Position numbers and translations under genes: made by a program. A DNA stretch of 64,000 bases. Source: Adiantum capillus-veneris. Lineage: Eukaryota; Streptophyta; Polypodiopsida; Polypodiales; Pteridaceae. The notes below the pieces were generated by a model that was not told where the DNA came from, ran no database searches, and saw only the letters and a list, made by a program, of their open reading frames with translations. The stretch spans positions 25,005,946 to 25,069,945 of the forward strand of contig CM043969.1 in the NCBI GenBank assembly GCA_014529385.2, in the 5' to 3' direction. Shown here piece after piece: positions 46,531 to 58,632 of the stretch. Numbering within the stretch: the first letter of the stretch is position 1; each line of letters begins with the position of its first letter.

Positions 46531-48810
46531 GTTATCCCTAGTAGCATGAGTAGTTTGGTCTCAACATTCACCACTTGTACACTCTATGTCATTATATTAA
46601 GAAGAGCTATGTGTTAAGGTCCACCACTTGTCCAACCTATAAGGTTATATCTTAAATGGTATCCTTCACCACTTGTCAAGGTCCATCACCACTTTTCCAA
46701 CCTATAAGGTTATATCTTGAATGATATTTTTTCTCATCACTTGAAATAACCATGCTATGTTTTAAAAAGGGGTTTTGTTCCAAGATCCACCACTTGTCCA
46801 AGCTAACTCTATTGAAACATAGAGAGAAGCAAAGGTCCACCACTTGTCCAAGATAGGCTCCATTGAAACATGGAGAGAAGGATGCTCCACCATTTCTCCA
46901 AGATAGGTTCCATTGAAACGTTGAGAGAAGAAATCTCCACCATGTCTCCAAGCTAGGATCCATTGAAATACCCTCAACCCATAATATTTTGTACATGAGG
47001 GGTTTACATTCAAGGTCCACCACTTTTCCAACCTATTATCCCTAGTAGCACGAGTGGTTTGGTCTCAATATTCACCACTTGTACACTCTATGTCATTATA
47101 TTAAGAAGAACTATGTGTTAAAGTCCACCACTTGTCCAACGTATAAGGTTAAATCTTAAATGATATCCTTTCTCACCACTTGAAATTCCCATGATATGTT
47201 TTACATGGGGGTTTCATTTCAAGGTCCACCACTTGTCCAAGCTACGCACATTGAAACATGGAGAGAGGGAACCTCCGCCGTTTCTCCTAGATAGGCTCCA
47301 TTGAAACATGGAGAGAAGTAAGCTCCACCATGTCTCCAAGATGCTAGGCTTCATTGAAATACCCAATACCCAAGATATTTTGTACATGGGGGGTTTACAT
47401 TCAAGGTCCACCACTTGTCCAACCTATTACCCCTAGTAGGTTTGGTCTCATGATTCACCACTTGTCCACTCTATGTCATTATATTAAGAGGAATTGGGTG
47501 TTAAGGTCCACCACTTGTCCAACCTATAAGGTTATATCTTGAATGGTATTTTTTCTCACCACTTGTCCAAGCTAACTCTATTGAAACATAGAGAGAAACA
47601 AAGGTCCACCTCTTTTCCAAGCTAAGATCCATTGAAACATGGACCTTAATACCAAATTATTCCTAGTAGCATGAGTGATATTTTGTACATGGGGGGTTTA
47701 CATTCAAGGTCCACCACTTGTCCAACCTATTTTTCCTAGTAGGTTTGGTCCCAAGGTTCACCACTTGTCCACTCTATGTCATTATATTAAGAATAATTGG
47801 GTGCTAAGGTCCACCACTTGTCCAACCTATAAGTATTGAATGGTATTTTTTTTCACCACTTGTAATGCCCATGATATGTTTTACATGGGGTTTTGTTCCA
47901 AGGTCCACCATTTTTCCAAGATAACTATATTCAAACATAGAGAGAAACAAAGGTCCGCCACTTGTCCAAGCTATGCTTCATTGAAACATGGAGAGGATGG
48001 TGCTCCACCATTTATCCAAGATAGGCTCCATTGAAACATGCAGAGAAGCAATCTTCACCATGTTTCCAAGCTAGGATCCATTGAAACACTCTAGGGGTTT
48101 TTATTTCAAGGCCCACCACTTGTTTAACCTATCATCCCTAGTAGCATGAGTGGTTTGGTTTCAAGATTCACCACTTGTACACTGTATGTCATTAAATTAA
48201 GAAGAACAATGTGTTAAGGTCCACCACTTGTCCAACCTATAAGGTTATATCTTAAATGGTATCCTTTCTCGCCACTTGAAATGCCCATGATATGTTTTAC
48301 ATGGAAGTTTCATTCCAAGATCCACCACTTATCCAAGCTAACCATATTCAAACATAGAGAGAAACAAAGGTCCATGACTAGTCCAAGTTAGGCTCCATTG
48401 AAACATGGAGAGAAGGAACCTCCACCATTTATCCTAGATAGGCTCCATTAAAACATGGAGAGAAATAAGTTCGACCATGTCTCCAAGATGCTAGGCTCCA
48501 TTGAAATACCCAAAACCCATGATATTTTGTACATGGGAGATTTACATTCAAGGTCAACCACTTGTCCAACATATTATCCCTAGTGGGTTTGGTCTCACGA
48601 TTCACCACTTTTCCACTCTATGCCATTATATTAACAGGAATTGGGTGTTGAGGTCCATCACTTGTCCAACCTATAAGGTTATATCTTGAATGGTGTTTTT
48701 TCTCACCACTTGTAATGCCCATGACATGCTTTACATGTGGGTTTTGTTCCAAGGTTCACCACTCTAATTCTCTTGAAACATAGAGAGAAACAAAGGTCCA
48801 CCACTTTTTC
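46531..48810. repeat. satellite array IV, boxes of TCCACCACTTGTCC
   Basis: Units contain AAGGTCCACCACTTGTCCAA, CCTATAAGGTTATATCTT, CATGATATGTTTTACATGGG and 45-48-bp subunits ending CCATTGAAACATGGAGAGAA. Spacing between CCTATAAGG anchors is about 300-440 bp. Minus-strand frames such as 46676-47031 read through the 48-bp subunits and are periodicity, not genes. Element E is inserted at its right end, and the array resumes at 57544. Confidence 0.88.
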
Positions 48811-48814
48811 ACGT

Positions 48815-49965
48815 TGTCAGGAGTTTTTTGGAGCAAGGGATTGCGCATATGTACATATACATGCATGGTGCATCAAATAAAGGATTGCCCATTTTTCTTA
48901 GCCAGGTGGTTATGTGGGGCCCACATGTGTACAGGTAGGACAGGGTGTACATAGTGCATCGATTTTCACTATTACCAGTACCACCGTGTTTTTCTACAAT
49001 AATGAGGAGTTGGTAGCGCGTAAAACTTCTTGAGGAAGCTATCCGCAGGCCGACGACATGAGGTAAGCAGGTGCGTCAGATGGCATCGAGTGGCGTCAGG
49101 AGGCCGAACGGGGTCAATATTTGCACGTGGATGAATACGGACACAAAGTGGTGTTTTCTTGTGAGAGTTATGCAGAAAGGTCATCATTAGGACCACTTTT
49201 TGGGGCCACTTCACGTGGTGGCAAGATGCATTATCGGAAAAAAGCTGAGTGCCAGGTGTGCGGATGATGCAAAAAGGTGACAACTATGCACTGCGAGGTC
49301 AGTTTTTGGCATGTTCGGGGTCCGTTTGAGGTCATCTAAAAGGCCAAGGGTGCCCAAGTAATAAAGCTAAGTGTGGGAACTGAAAAAAGAGAGAGAAGAC
49401 CAGAAAAACGTGGAGAAGAGAGGAGAAACAGCCGCAGGTGTGTTTTTGGTGTTTTTGGAGCCTGTTTTGGCCGTAAACTCCTCATCCGAGGTCCGATTTG
49501 AGCACTTTGACATTGTAGACTGGGGTTTTGGGCCGTTCCGGACGCGATGGCGCTGTCCATTTTTCCAAATTCCTCACTCTTTTCCTGCTGTTTTTCTGTG
49601 TAAGTTTCTCCTATGAGCGAAGTTTCTGCTCTAGTTTGTGATTGTATCTGGCTTATTTTACCTATATTGTGTGAGCTATTTGCCCCATTGGTGTTGGCCC
49701 AAGCTCAATTGTATCTAAACATCAGAAATTCTCCTCTTTTGAGTTGAGTTTTTTTTTGTGTGTGTGTCTGTGTGTGTGTGTGTGTGTCTCTGTGTGGAGT
49801 GGGCAAGTGGATAATATCTCTCCTTTCACTCCATAGGTGTGTTTCCTGTCTCGGCCAGCTGTGTTGTGTAAGCCGAGTGGTGCCCCCTAGTGTGTGTGTG
49901 TATCTTCCCAAGAGTGTGTGTCGGATTGTTATAGAGGCGCTGTGTGTGTTTTCATCCCACTCACA
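48815..49965 (+). repeat. 5' LTR of element E
   Basis: It runs TGTCAGGAG to CACTCACA, 1151 bp. It contains a (TG)n tract at about 49757-49792. Length differences from the 3' LTR come mostly from a 9-bp indel near 49455 and this tract. Confidence 0.95.
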
Positions 49966-50711
49966 TTCTTTTGGCGCCCCCACGGAGGATCTTCTTCGAG
50001 TACCTTCTACTTCGAGCTTCAAGCTTCGAGATTCAGGGCTACAGGCTACAGGTTACAGGATACAGGTTACATGTTATAGGGACAGGTACAGGTACAGGTG
50101 ATTCACACAGGTATAGGTAGCTGGAGTACAGTGATATACTAGCAGTGATGTCACTTGCAGTTGTTGTGGGTATGCATCACTTGGCGCCTATTTGAGCGCA
50201 TTGTCTACTAGATTGTACGTTACTTGTGGAAACTTCCATTGTACGCATTTGTGGAGCCATACTTGGTTGTATTTGGCAGTCCCCGCCATTTCTGAGACTT
50301 GGTCTGGAAGATAGTCATTTTTGAGACTTGACTATATGCGATTTGCATTAGCCTTCGTGTGAGGGTCGATAGCGTGAGGTTTTTATTGAGATGGGGGATT
50401 CTCAAATGTGGAGATCCTTTCAGTGATACAGGTAGCTGGAGCACCCTTTTTGTGACCTCGCCATAGGCTATGTACTAGTGAGTCCTACTTGATGCTCGGG
50501 TTCTATTGTTGACAGTTTATGCATACATAGACAGTCTATATTTTGGGTTCCTACTGCTCTACTTCTGGGGAAACTCTGTCAAAATTTTCCCAAGTTATGA
50601 TGGCTGGTTTTTTGGTATTTTGAGCCATTTATGCTGTTATGCTGCTGAAATTTTGGCAAAATCAGAGGTTGAGTCAGGTGTGCCTTCTTGGGAGCTTCAT
50701 GGTTGGCTTTA
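49966..50711 (+). other. leader of element E with primer-binding site and ACAGGT repeats
   Basis: The primer-binding site TGGCGCCCCCACGGAGGATC is at 49972-49991, six bases after the LTR. At 50037-50100 a block of ACAGGT and CTACAGGT repeats follows. No frame with recognisable protein is seen before uORF1 at 50712. Confidence 0.8.
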
Positions 50712-50930
50712 ATGGATGATCAAAATGGCCCTCAGTTCACTCCTTTTCATTTAACTCAAAGAATTCAGATTAATGTTCATGTGTCCAGGAAGATCTTTTT
50801 CCAGTAGCGCATAGTCTTTATGTTTGGGCCAAGAAGATTGAGAGAGATCCTGGAATGTCCTTTGCATGTTGTAATTCCAATGATCAACTATGAAAACTCA
50901 TTTGATGTGCATGTGTTTGTCCTTATCTAA
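50712..50930 (+). pseudogene. uORF1 of element E, conserved small ORF upstream of gag (one stop)
   Basis: From ATG 50712 the 72-codon frame reads MDDQNGPQFTPFHLTQRI, then RKIFFQ, a TAG at 50805-50807, and RIVFMFGPRRLREIL, VVIPMINY, FDVHVFVLI to TAA at 50928. It aligns along its length with uORF1 of F and A. The stop replaces the second Gln of the FQQ block seen in F; in A the first Gln is a stop. No uORF2 lies between it and gag (only 102 nt). Function unknown. Because the rest of the frame is kept open and conserved, it was probably coding until recently. Confidence 0.75.
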
Positions 50931-51032
50931 AGCTGAGCTCCATTGAAGTTTCTAGGGATTGGGTAGTGAAAAGTTTTGGGTTCTTGCACGTGTGTTCGAA
51001 GGGGTTCTCAAAGCATCATAATTTGGGTAGCC

Positions 51033-54000
51033 ATGGCTTTCTCTTATCCCGAGTTTCATGGAAGAAGTGATGAAGATGTGGAAGAATTTTTGGAAAAGAT
51101 GGAGGTTGCGTGCATTAGCAACCAGATTCATGACCCTACGCAAATGTTACGCCTTCTCCAAATTTGTTTGAAGAGTGATGCACGAGTTTGGTCTAAAGCA
51201 TTTGAAGAGGAGTTGCGTGTGGCTGATCCACCTGTAAGGTTGAGTTGGGACAATCTACGACATGGGTTGGAAGTGGAGTTTGTGAAGATAGAAGATCCTG
51301 ACAAGGTGTGGCAAGAAGTACAGGCTTTGGTGCAAAAGGAAGGTGAGCCAGTAGATGCGTACATACGTAAGTTTTCATTGGCATGGGAGCGAATGTGCAA
51401 GGCTTTAGCACCACAGGTACCTCCGCCTGACATGATGAAGAAGGACAGGTTCTTGGTTGGTCTTTGGGAGAATATACGTTGGAGAGTGGAGCTAAAGAAG
51501 CCTAGGACATATGAGGATGCACTAGAGGTAGCAAGGAACAAAGAGTGGAAGCTGAGGAAAATGAGCCAGTTAGGGGTGGAGTCTTTGCCAATGAGGTCTG
51601 AATTTCAGCCTATAAAGTCTTTACAAGGGCGCATGTCAGGGGTTCATCATGAACCAGTAGTTCCTGTTACTACTCAGGTTATGCCAGCAGTGGTCACTAT
51701 AGCAGTGCAAGATGATGGGCTAAGGCAAGACATGAGGCAAATGGTAGATTTGATGAAGAATCTCAGCCTAAACATGCTAGGTCAAGTGGGAAATAATCGA
51801 GGTCAAGGGAGGTTTGCAAATCAGCAAGGAGGTGAAGAAAGGCCTAGGAATGGTGTTGGACAAAGCAATGGTAGGTTTTGGAGGCAGACGCCCACATGTT
51901 ATAATTGTGGAGAGTTGGGTCACATCAACCCGCAATGTGATAAGCCACAAAGGATGGGGAGAGACATGTATCCATTGCCAAGACAGGTGCTAACTAGGTC
52001 AAATGATTATGGCATTGAAATTAAGGGAGACGAAGGAACCAGTGGACTGACCCAGGAGGAAAAGGGAAAGACAAAAGTGCTAAGTGTAGTCACCTTGGAG
52101 AAGGCATCAAAGCTAGAGGATACATTAGTGATGCCTATTGGGAAGAGGACCACAGAGGATAAGGAAGGAAGAAGTGCCCCAGGTCCTAGTAAGAAGAAAG
52201 GAAAGAGCCATGAAGGCGAGGATGTCAAGGCCAAGAGGAAAAGGAGAGCTCGACGAAAGTTTCATGTTTCAGATTTTCCACTAGGGGATGGGCAATTAAG
52301 CTATGACTTGAAGGAGGATTTGACGAGCAGGAAGGCAGATGTTACTTTTGGGCAGCTTATAGAGATGGTGCCTAAGCTAAAGCGACAGTGGAAGAGGATG
52401 GTTAACCCAATGGAGAAAGAGCCAGAGAGAGGTTCAGTGAAGGTGTTGGCAATGGACGAGCTACCAGACATTTGTCCAATAGTAGATGTGTGGCATAAAA
52501 GGAAAAATTTGGGACAAGGTTATGTGGATGGCAGAGCCCAAATATGCGTCATAACACACTCATGCGTTGAGAAGATGGGTCTCACAGTGGCTGGGGTGTC
52601 AGGTTTTCGGATCATATTGGCAAACCATCAAAAAGTAAAATGCTTAGGTGTTGTAAAGAGCTTAGAAGTGGAGGCATATGATGCAAAGGCAGTGGTTGAT
52701 TTTCATGTGATGCCAGCAGGGTTGGGAGCATATCCTATTATACTGGGAAGACCATGGTTACGTGCAGTGGGAGCTGTTCAAGATTGGCGACATGGTACGA
52801 TTAGCCTCTATGGAAAGACAGGTACCAAGAAGCTTTATAATATGGACACAAGGAAACGATTAGAGGAGCTTTATGAAGATGAGGATGAGTCTAGTGATGA
52901 AGACTCTTCCACGGTGACAGATGAGGACAGTGATAGCACTACCAGCAGTGATGAGGATGCTGATGTTGCATTTCTTTTGATGGACAAAGAAATCCAGGAG
53001 ATTGGTTTAGTTGCATTTGCGAATGAGGTTGAAGATGAAAGTGAAGGGCCTTATGAAGTGATTGAAGGGCTGATGCAAACCAAGGTTGAGTTGTCAAAGA
53101 AGCAGGAATTAATGACGCAAATGATTAGTGGAGACCTCTCAGCTATGGAGAAGGATATATTTTTGCATATGCTGGCTAGTTTTCCTGATTTGTTCATTAC
53201 TTCATATGAAGAGATCAGAGGGTTCAAGGGTGAAGAGATGCATATAGAGCTGAAAGAAGGTGCTAAGCTAGTGTGGCAAAGGCTAAGAAGGAAGGGTCAA
53301 GAGCAAATGGAAGCCTTGCGGGTAGAGGTGGACAAGTTATTGAAGGCAGGGTTCATAGTTCCAGTGGAGACCACAGAATGGGTGAGTCCAGTTGTAGTCA
53401 GTCCAAAGAAGGATGGGAAGTGGAGAATTTGTGTGGATTTTAAACCCTTAAACGCAGCCACTAAGAAGAACCCATATCCTCTTCCATTCATCGATCAGAT
53501 CTTGGATTCAGTGGCAGGTTATGAGAGGCACAGTGTGTGATGGTTTTTCAGGCTATTTTCAATTGAAGATTGCTCTTAAAGACCGCACAAAGACAACTTT
53601 TATTACGCCATGGGGCTGCTATTGCTACACAATATTGCCATTTGGGTTGTCAAATGGACCTTCCTTCTATCAAGAGAGAGAAAACTGGGTGTTGGAACCA
53701 TTCATTGGTAGTTGTGTTAAAGCTTTTATGGATGACTTCTGTGTCTATAGCAGTAGGGCTGATCACCATGAGAAGCTGCAGATGGTATTGGCTCGATATG
53801 ATGAATGTGGAAGACAACTAAATCCAAAGAAATGTCATCTAGCACAGCCAAGGGTGAAATTATTTGGCCACATGGTGTCAGAAAATGGCATTGAGGCTGA
53901 TCCAGACAAGGTTAAGTCTATTATTCTTCTTCCATCACCTATGAGTACGAAGCAATTGGCAACCTTTATACACAAAGTGAAGTACATGGCACGGTTTATT

Positions 54001-56380
54001 CCATTGTCTTCGTAGCTTCTTTATCCATTACAGCAAGTGGCAAAGCATGATCCATTGCAATGGGATGACAAGTGTGAAGAAGTGTTTCAAGAGGTGAAAG
54101 AGGTGTTAGGGGGGTTGTCAGCCATGCAGGCTCCTGATTGGGAGAAAGTTTTTTATGTAAATCCATCAGTAGGGGATGATGCCATTGGAGCCATGCTATT
54201 GCAAAAGGGGAAGGGAAGCCATTATATGAGGCCAGTGTATTGTACAAGTCGAGTGAAGTTGGTAGCGGAGAGAAAGTTCTCGGAAGTAGAGCTAGTGATG
54301 GCCAGTGTAATATTTGCTTGTCGACGATTTCGTCATTACTTGCTACCACGGCCTTTTGTTTTCTTGACGAGTTATGCCTTTTTGCCACAGTTAATTAATG
54401 GCCCTAACATGTCAAATGTAGTCAAGAAATGGGTAATTGAGCTGCAAGAGTTTGAGTTCTCTTTTCTAGTGGAAGATAGTACAAGGGCCACCCTAGCTGA
54501 TTTGTTGACCTACGAGGAGAATCCTCTTATTGTTAAGGAAGAGGTGGTGAGAAAGGTAGTTGAAGAAGTGCCACAGATCAGCAATGCACATGTGTTGTTC
54601 TTTGATGGTTCATACAGAAAGAGCCATGATGCAGCTTCAGGGGTATAGCACTTTATGATCCAGAGGGGAAGCTAGTATGCAAGAGAGGGTTCAAATTGGA
54701 TGCGCATAGTAACAATGAGGCTGAATATGCTACTCTGGAAGCCGGATTACACATTTGTTTGAAGCATGGGGTTCGAAGGTTGAGCATAAAAGGTGATGCC
54801 TTGTTAGTGGTGAAGCAAGTGCTGGGTGTGTTGAAGAGCAAGAACACCTCATTGAAGGAAATGTGCTTTAGAATTAAAGGCCTGTTAAAAAAGTTTGAAG
54901 CATGGAGCATCAAACACATTGAACGTGCTCTAAATGGAGAGGCACATGAAGCAGCTCAAGGCATTATTGTGGAGCTATTCGTGTTGAGGACCAATTTACC
55001 TCTTTATCATGGCCGGGAAAGTTTGGCTCAAGAAGAGGAGTTTTTGCTAACAGGAATCATTCCAAAGGAGATTCAGAAGTCGAAGAAGTATGGTTTTGTG
55101 CGTAGAGCATACAGGTACAAATTGGTTGGTGATGTCTTATACATGAAAGGGGCTGATCTCGTGTTGAGACGTGTACCTTGGCGGGAGGAGCTTTACAGAG
55201 TGCTGGAAGAGAATCATGAAGGCGCATGTGGCGGCCATTTTGCTCTAAAGATCACCTTGCATAAGATCTTGCAAGAAGGGTATGTATGGCCTAGTCTGCA
55301 CAAGGATGTTCACCATTGGTGTAGGTCTTGCAATAGGTGTCAAGCATTTGGGAAGAGAGTGTTGAAGCCAGAGCTACGAAAAACCATTATGGCATTTGAT
55401 GTGTTTGAAAAGTGGGGGATTGATGCAATAGGCCCGTTACCTATCACAAGCAAGGGAAAAAGCTATATTTGGACTGCAGTGGACTATCTCTCTAGATGGG
55501 CAGAGGCTATAGCAGTAAAACAAATCACTGCAAAGGATGTGGCAAAATTTGTGTATGATGAAATATGTTGCAAGTTTGGGGTGCCATTAGAGCTACTTTC
55601 AGATAAGGGGCCAGGATTTAGAGCTAAACTGCTAGACTTCTTATGCACAAAGATGAAGATTAGGCACCAGTATACCACTCCTTATTACCCGCAGTGTAAT
55701 GGATTAAATGAAAGATTCAATGGTGAGTTGGTACAAATTCTTTCTAAAGTGACAGAGACCAAGGAAAGAATTGGGATTTGGAATTGCCTAGTGCATTATG
55801 GGCTTACTGTACTTCGGTGAAGACAGGTACAGGGTTTACTCCATTTCATTTGGTGTATGGAAAGGAAGCACTATTGCCTGTGGAGGTAGAGTTGCCTGCA
55901 GTCAAGATGTTAGAGAAGTTGCTTGGGTCGCCTAGTGATGCATTCAAAGAGAGGCTCTTGCAGTTACAAGAGGTCCAGTTGGATAGGATGAGCACATTGG
56001 AGCATTATGGGCAGATGCAGGATAAGGCTTTGGCAAAGATAAATGAAAAGGTTAAAAGTAAGGGTATCAAGAAACATGACTTGGTTTTGCGCTACAATAG
56101 TAAGCTGGACAACACCTTCCAAAAGAAGTTTCAAATTAAGTGGGAAGGCCCTTTCAAGGTAGTGGAGTGTTTTCCAAATGGCATATATCAGCTGGCTAAC
56201 CTGGATGGTGTTCTACATAATTCAAGGGTAAATGGGTTGCGTCTTAAATTGTATCATGCTAGATTGATGATGGTGGAGCAAGATGAGCTGTCTGTGGATC
56301 AAGCAGTGTTGGTGAGGGATGAGGAGACCTGTGATGCGGCGAGTCTCATATCTCTCTTTGCTGCTGCTGATCATGAATGA
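51033..56380 (+). pseudogene. gag-pol of element E with one stop and three frameshifts
   Basis: The start MAFSYPEFHGRSDED is at ATG 51033. Gag extends to a knuckle CYNCGELGHINPQC (51898-51939). The protease site is VDGRAQ near 52524 with IILGRPWL near 52737. Reverse transcriptase spans about 53180-54000 with FMDD near 53728. A 2-nt loss in a GT run near 53536 breaks the frame at motif A. TAG is at 54013. The first RNase H (about 54150) reads VNPSVGDDAIG, without its first Asp. A one-base gain near 54640 falls in the second RNase H (FDGSY, NEAEY, GDALL; the last Asp is His in GEAHEAA). Integrase has HHCC (about 55212-55340), GIDAIGP, SDKGPGF and GLNERFN, then a one-base loss near 55775 before the tail ending at 56380. 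Confidence 0.93.
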
Positions 56381-56387
56381 TCTAGCA

Positions 56388-56408
56388 GGCTAGGGGATGG
56401 GCAAATTA
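56388..56408 (+). other. polypurine tract of element E
   Basis: GCTAGGGGATGGGCAAATTA adjoins the 3' LTR start. It is similar to the tracts of A and B/C. Confidence 0.8.
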
Positions 56409-57539
56409 TGTCAGGAGTTTTTTGGAGCAAGGGATTGCGCATATGTACATATACATGCATGGTGCATCAAATAAAGGATTGCCCATTTTCCTTAGCCAGG
56501 TGGTTATGTGGGGCCCACATGTGTACAGGTAGGACAGGGTGTACATAGTGCATCGATTTTCACTATTACCAGTACCACTGTGTTTTTCTACAATAATGAG
56601 GAGTTGGTAGCGCGTAAAAATTCTTGAGGAAGCTATCCGCGGGCCGACGACATGAGGTAAGCAGGTGCGTCAGATGGCATCGAGTGGCGTCAGGAGGCCG
56701 AACGGGGTCAATATTTGCACGTGGATGAATACGGACACAAAGTGGTGTTTTCTTGTGAGAGTTATGCAGAAAGGTTATCATTAGGATCACTTTTTGGGGC
56801 CACTTCACGTGGTGGCGAGATGCATTATTGGAAAAAAGCTGAGTGCCAGGTGTGCGGATGATGCAAAAAGGTGACAACTATGCACTGCGAGGTCAGTTTT
56901 TGGCCTGTTCGGGGTCCGTTTGAGGTCATCTAAAAGGCCAAGGGTGCCCAAGTAATAAAGCTAAGTGTGGGAACTGAAAAAAGAGAGAGAAGACCAGAAA
57001 AAACGTGGAGAAGAGAGGAGGAACAGCCGCAGGTGTGTTTTTGGTGTTTGTTTTGGCCGTAAACTGCTCATCCGAGGTCGGATTTGAGCACTTTGACATT
57101 GTAGACTGGGGTTTTGGGCCGTTCCGGACGCGATGGAGCTGTCCATTTTGCCAAATTCCTCACTCTTTTCCTGCTATTTTTCTGTGTAAGTTTCTCCTAT
57201 GAGCGAAGTTTTTGCTCTAGTTTGTGATTGTATCTGGCTTATTTTACCTATATTGTGTGAGCTATTTGCCCCATTGGTGTTGGCCCAAGCTCAATTGTAT
57301 CTAAACATCATAAATTCTCCTCTTTTGAGCTGAGTGTTTTTGGGTGTGTGTGTGTGTGTGTCTCTGTGTGGAGTGGGCAAGTGGATAATCTCTCTCCTCT
57401 CACTCCATAGGTGTGTTTCCTGTCTCGGCCAGGTGTGTTGTGTAAGCCGAGTGGTGCCCCCTAGTGTGTGTGTGTATCTTCCCAAGAGTGTGTGTTGGGT
57501 TGTTATAGAGGCGCTGTGTGTGTTTTCATCCCGCTCACA
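56409..57539 (+). repeat. 3' LTR of element E
   Basis: It runs TGTCAGGAG to CGCTCACA, 1131 bp, and is followed by the target duplicate ACGT. Confidence 0.95.
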
Positions 57540-57543
57540 ACGT

Positions 57544-58180
57544 TAGGCTCTATTGAAACATGGACCTTAATACCAAATTATTCCTAGTAGCATGAGTGAT
57601 ATTTTGTACATGGGGGGTTTGCATTCAAGGTCCACCACTTGTCCAACCTACTTTTCCTAGTAGGTTTGGTCATAAGATTCACCACTTGTCCACTCTATGT
57701 CATTATATTAAGAATAATTGGGTGTTAAGGTCCACCACTTATCCAACCTATAAGATTATATATTGAATGGTATTTTTTCTCACCACTTGTAATGTCCATG
57801 ATATGTCTTACATGGGGGTTTTGTTCCAAGGTCCACCACTTGTCCAAGCTAACTCTATTCAAACATAGAGAGAAACAAAGGTCCACCACTTGTCCAAGCT
57901 AGGCTCCATTGAAACATGGAGAGAATGATGCTCCACCATTTATCCAAGATAGGCTCCATCGAAACAAGGAGAGAAGTAAGCTCCACCATGTCTCCAAGAT
58001 GCTAGGCTCCATTGAAATACCCAAAACCCATGATACTTTGTACATGGGGGGCTTACATTAAAGGTCCACCACTTTTCCAACCTATTATCCCTAGTAGCAT
58101 GAGTGATTTGGTCTCAGGATTCACCACTTGTCCACTCTATATCATTATATTAAGAAAAATTGGGTTTCCATATCTAAATG
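57544..58180. repeat. satellite array IV, right part
   Basis: It continues the TCCACCACTTGTCC array after element E with the same blocks (CCTATAAGATTATATATTG, ATTGAAACATGGAGAGAA). It ends near 58165 at ATTGGGTTTCC. Confidence 0.88.
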
Positions 58181-58632
58181 GATCTTTGCTTGGATAAGTG
58201 GTAGACCTTGAGACCTAAATACCCATTCTACACTAGAGAATTGGTTAAGCCTTATGCACTTCAAGCATACCTTTAACAACAAGTAGTAGTTATTAGTTGA
58301 CTTAAGTCTAGTTGAACTCCATGGTATTGAGACTAAGAGAGAGTGTAGCATAAAAAAGAGTCAGGATTTTAATTTGACTTTCTTTCTATTAATGAGTAGA
58401 TCAAAGAGGATTTTGGTATCTAATACAACCTTAGGGTAGACAATGTAAAACTCATGTCTATTGTTGTGTTTGCATTAAGTGTTCTTGTTATTTAATTTCA
58501 GAATCATTACAAAAAAATGGATTTGCTATATGCTGGCATAAATTGAAGAAAACTATTGAATTACCCATCCAACCTCATACAAGACCTTGTCCAAGGAAAC
58601 AACCACCTCCTTATCACCTACCACTTGCTTAG
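58181..58632. other. 5' flank or intron of FCP1-like copy 3
   Basis: No complete exon was recognised. A Pro-rich frame (HTRPCPRKQPPPYHLP) just before 58633 ends in an in-frame TAG that doubles as the acceptor-like CTTGCTTAG. Confidence 0.5.

Larger units (their letters stand above)
48815..57539 (+). mobile_element. Ty3/gypsy LTR retrotransposon E (Tat-like), complete, inserted in satellite IV
   Basis: LTRs 48815-49965 and 56409-57539 flank a primer-binding site, uORF1, gag-pol and a polypurine tract. ACGT is duplicated at 48811-48814 and 57540-57543; the joined flanks restore a satellite unit (CACGTTAGGCTC versus CAAGCTAGGCTC in other units). The LTRs differ by roughly two dozen substitutions and a few indels over 1.13 kb by eye, so it is the youngest element here. 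Its pol has a stop and three frameshifts. Dual RNase H places it in the Tat lineage, like A but in a different family. Confidence 0.95.

Noticed and set aside
46676-47414. Minus-strand frames of up to 115 codons in satellite IV
   Set aside because: Open because subunits are near 48 bp; no domain and no constraint visible. Kept only as a low-interest finding.
49705-50101. His/Thr-rich and Cys/Val-rich frames over the TG repeat in LTR E
   Set aside because: They are translations of the (TG)n tract and repeat in the 3' LTR copy.
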